Origin: Blastobasis lacticolella
Taxonomy: Eukaryota > Arthropoda > Insecta > Lepidoptera > Blastobasidae
Length of the DNA: 64,000 bases
Direction: 5' to 3'
Assembly: GCA_905147135.1 (NCBI GenBank)
Contig: LR990041.1
Span: 23,357,712-23,421,711 of the forward strand
Numbering within the stretch: position 1 is the stretch's first letter; every line of letters begins with the position of its first letter. A program made the position numbers and the translations under genes. Shown here piece by piece: positions 61,229 to 64,000 of this stretch. Below the pieces are notes generated by a model. That model had not been told where the DNA came from and did no database searches. It was given only the letters and a program-made list of their open reading frames with translations.

Positions 61229-62602
61229 CAATTCAATTCAAATAATTTTTATTCAATATAAATATTTTCAGAATACACTTATTGAAAGTCAGTAATAAAC
61301 AACATAATCAATTATCAATAATAATGAATTGAAATTAAATACACATCACAAAATACAAAATTCATGTATGGTATGGCTACCATGTGTATAGTCATTAGTA
61401 TGTGACTTACTTAATATAAAATTTAAAATACCAGTATAATGTCATTATGTGAATATAGTAATTGAATATTTTTAATAAACAAATTATAAAATTTGGTTAA
61501 TCAGTTTCTTGTAAATTCGCATTATAGTTCAGACTATCAAAATACAATAAATGTAATATAATACAAATAAATTATTTAAATAAAAATGTCACGTCATTAA
61601 AATAAAATATCACATTAATTCAAATTAAAATAGCATATCAAATAAAATTAAAATGACAAATTTAATTCAAATAAAATTAATAAAGTCAATTATCAAATAT
61701 AATCATAAAATAATTCGCACGAAATAGAATTAAGTTATGAACATCTATAAAATAATTATTTCTCCCAAGGATTTTTGTCCTCAAGATAATCCTGTATACT
61801 ATAATATGCTTTTTTAATTAGTGATTGTTTTATATATCCCATCAATACATTGTCAGTCATATTTAATACGTTTTCCGGTATTTTATTATAAAATCTAATA
61901 CTATGCCCCACAAAAGATGTTTTTACTTTTGTTAATCTAGTTCTGGGAATTAGTAGTTTATATTTATTTCTTGTGTCTTGGTTATGAGTATCCTTCGCCT
62001 TTGTCAATGATGCAATGTGTATACGAACATACATTAAATTTTCATGAATATACTGCCCAAGAAGAGTCAAAATGCCTATCCCTTTAAAGATTTCTCTTAA
62101 AGATGTCATAGGACCTAATCTATATATAGATCGAACTGCTCGCTTTTGTAAAACAAAATTTTGTTTATATCAGTTGCTCTACCCCACAATAGAATGCCGT
62201 AAGACATTAATTATGCTGTGGAAATAGCTATAATATACCAGACGAGCTGTTGTAATGTCCGTTAGATTTCTTATTTGTCTTATTGCATAAATCGCAGAGC
62301 TGAGTTTGCCGGTTAATTTATCTATGTGTGGCTATATTGTAGCTTGCAGTCAACTTTTATACCCAAGAATACCGTCTCGTTGACTAAATCTAGCTTTTTG
62401 TTATTTAGGGATAGGTTTAATTCATTTTTAATTACGTTAGGCAGTGAAAATCTAATAAATTTTGTCTTACTTGCATTTAAAAGAAGGTTGTTTACAGTAA
62501 ACCAATTCAATATCATGTCCAAAGTGTCATTTACATGTCCAAAATCATTAATTCTACGGTTCACATTGAATATGACAACTTGAATATGAATATAAAAATC
62601 TG
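61229..62602 (-). mobile_element. LINE inserted in ORF1 of the plus-strand LINE
   Basis: Minus strand: RT second half from about 62600 (WFTVNNLLLNASKTKFIRF, 'VFLGIKVDCKLQYS') to the C-terminus (61756-62109, with PRTRLTKVKTSFVGHSIRFY and 'IKKAYYSIQDYLED'), then an AT-rich 3' region to 61229. The first half of RT is missing. It is the same family as 49985-50790. A frame break lies between 62322 and 62110. Confidence 0.8.
61756..62109 (-). pseudogene. LINE RT C-terminal domain
   Basis: 117 open codons, an uninterrupted end of the RT ORF: 'LREIFKGIGILTLLGQYI' at the start, and a 'FYNKIPENVLN' block equivalent to the W/YN.LP motif of other LINEs. Compare PRVFNKLPIDIRG at 50320. Confidence 0.7.
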
Positions 62603-62960
62603 GTATGCAAGAAGCTGGGGGTTTAGCTAGAGGAACGCAACGCGAGGATGCCCCGAAGTCGCGGCCGATCGTCGTGCGTCTAACGCGCCGCGTGCCAAAG
62701 GGATCGGGTGCTGAAAGCTGCACGCGTGAGTCGCGGCACTGACACTTCTGGCTTTAACATTCAGGCGGAGACTTGAAAGTTCTATGTAAACGAGCGCCTC
62801 ACACGTGCCAACCGGCTCCTCTTCTACATGACGCGCCAGCAAGCCGCAAAGCTCAAATGGAAGTATGTATGGACGCGAGCGGTCGCGTTTACGCCCGACG
62901 GCGCAAAGAGGCGGACGCCTACCGAATCCGATGTAAACCTACAATTAAAATATTACCTAC
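62603..62960 (+). pseudogene. LINE ORF1 C-terminal domain, frameshifted
   Basis: Reads in pieces across frames: GGLARGTQREDAPKSRPIVV, then 'NERLTRANRLLFYMTRQQ' and 'KYVWTRAGRVYARR'. This is the usual C-terminal domain of CR1/L1-like ORF1 (FYVNE.LT...R.LFY ... W.R.GR...R). At least two frameshifts. Confidence 0.65.
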
Positions 62961-62984
62961 TTACCAGTCGTAGTTTAGAAAGTC

Positions 62985-64000
62985 AAGAGGAATGGCTATA
63001 ACTTTAGCGGACGTTGTTGACAATATACTTGCTGCCCAGGACGTGGACATGGGTACAATCATGACGTTGTTGGACTTTTCGCGGGCCCTCGACTCTATCA
63101 ATATCCGTTTGTTATTGGCTAAAATGGCGTTTCATGGGTTCGAATCAACAATAATACGTTGGTTCTCTAGCTATCTAACTGATCGTTATCAGGTAGTGAA
63201 ATTAAACGACGACAAATATTTTTCTTTAGTCCCAAGCATCTGCATAGAGGCGTACCACAGAGGTCAATTCTGGGTACAATTTTGTTTATTTTGTACACCG
63301 CAGATATGGGCAACGTCATTAAGCATTGCAGAGCCCATATTTATGCTGATGACACGCAAGGTTGTCTGTCGTTTGAGCCTGTCGAAACTGACATTGCGGT
63401 GGATATGTTGAGTACCGATTTACAGAGGTTAGCTGATTGGGCCGACAGAAACTGTTTGGTATTAAATCCTATTAAAACGAAGTACATGATGCAAGGATCT
63501 TGACGACAGGTCGTACGTATGGAAAATCGAAATCCCGTAATTAGTATTCAAGGGGTCCAAATATATAGAGTTAAAGAGGCACGAAACTTTGGGCTAAAAG
63601 TAGACGAAGATTTACGGTTTGAGGGGTATGTGCTTGACGCTATACGTGACTGTTTTTATCGTTTGAAGGTTCTATATCGTTGTCGTAATTTTTTATCAGT
63701 CAAATTGCGTATTAAGTTATGTGACTCTCTAGTGTTGTTCAAGTTGGATTATGGAGACATTGTGTATGGATCTCGGCTGTTGGCGCGGACCGATAAAGCT
63801 GTACAAAGGGTGCAAAACGACTGTGCTCGTTGTTGTTTATGCATTCCTCCTAGAGGCCATGTCACTCCTTTTCTAAACAATGCCAATGTTTTAAAAATGG
63901 CATTCCGCAGAGAACTTCACTTGGCCACGTTGTTGATTGGACGGAATTTTTTTTTTAAAAGCTCGAATGGTCGAGGGGCAGTGGTTCGCAAGGAACGCGC
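62985..64000 (+). pseudogene. LINE reverse transcriptase, partial, runs off window
   Basis: RT from a QSGFR-like block with a stop (near 62965), TLLDFSRALDSIN (near 63070), a region around 63230 equivalent to GVPQGSILGPILF but frameshifted, IYADDTQGCLSF (catalytic Asp pair, near 63345), 'WADRNCLVLNPIKTK' (near 63440), then 'NFGLKVDEDLRF' and 'RCRNFLSVKLRIKLCDSLVL' to the C-terminal region at the window end. A stop at 63501-63503 and frameshifts make it inactive. Confidence 0.8.

Larger units (their letters stand above)
60480..64000 (+). mobile_element. CR1/Jockey-like LINE (ORF1 plus RT), interrupted by a minus-strand LINE
   Basis: ORF1 starts near 60509 and is cut at about 61228; the sequence resumes at about 62603 with the ORF1 C-terminal domain (APKSRPIVVRLTRRV), then the RT from 62985 to beyond the window. 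The endonuclease and RT block 1 are deleted at about 62960. Stops and frameshifts are frequent. It is truncated by the window edge. Confidence 0.75.

Overview
The window looks like a stretch of a moth or butterfly (Lepidoptera) genome. I infer this from the intron-rich insect odorant receptor genes, Helitrons with 3' ends in CTAG behind a GCGAACGAAGTCGC hairpin, a tRNA-headed SINE carrying the 'GCGCCATCTAG' tail common in Lepidoptera, and several high-copy LINE tails. No species call is possible from sequence alone.

Host genes. Four host loci can be assembled from splice-consistent exons. (1) 256-12521, plus strand: the last five exons of a cyclic-nucleotide-gated/HCN-like channel (S6, C-linker, cyclic-nucleotide-binding domain); its 5' part lies outside the window. 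(2) 25203-45342, plus strand: a complete insect odorant receptor (7tm_6 family) of nine exons. The exons sum to 1203 bases (400 residues plus stop), with canonical GT/AG sites and matching phases throughout. (3) 46982-52672, minus strand: a second odorant receptor in tail-to-tail orientation, seven exons, whose start codon is not resolved. (4) 57093-57968, minus strand: the last two exons of a second CNG/HCN-like channel with the same intron position as gene 1. The layout is therefore channel(+), receptor(+), receptor(-), channel(-).

Mobile elements fill most of the rest. Intron 2 of the first channel holds a Ty3/gypsy-like LTR element (2949-8953, 5-bp duplication TATAG) with a non-autonomous hAT element (2988-4335, 8-bp duplication) inside its 5' LTR. 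Between the first channel and the first receptor lies an errantivirus-like LTR element with an env remnant (15175-24101). It is split by a 5.2-kb non-LTR element encoding an OTU-type cysteine protease domain (17070-22284, 22-bp duplication), which is itself split by a Helitron carrying a 12-bp minisatellite (21164-21689). Intron 1 of the first receptor holds a minus-strand Helitron split by an apparently intact BEL/Pao element (26240-32936, one 1751-residue ORF). Intron 8 holds a Ty1/copia element with identical LTRs (41004-45178). The right end (58-64 kb) is an RTE-like LINE on the minus strand, then a CR1/Jockey-like LINE on the plus strand split by another LINE on the minus strand.

Reading. 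This is a small chemosensory/channel neighbourhood inflated by nested insertions. The receptor reading frames survive, and every large recent insertion sits in an intron; the two LTR elements inside the first receptor are both antisense to it. I found no CRISPR array, no bacterial-type operon and no rRNA gene. The nearest things to a novel system are the OTU-protease non-LTR element and the inverted channel/receptor gene block.
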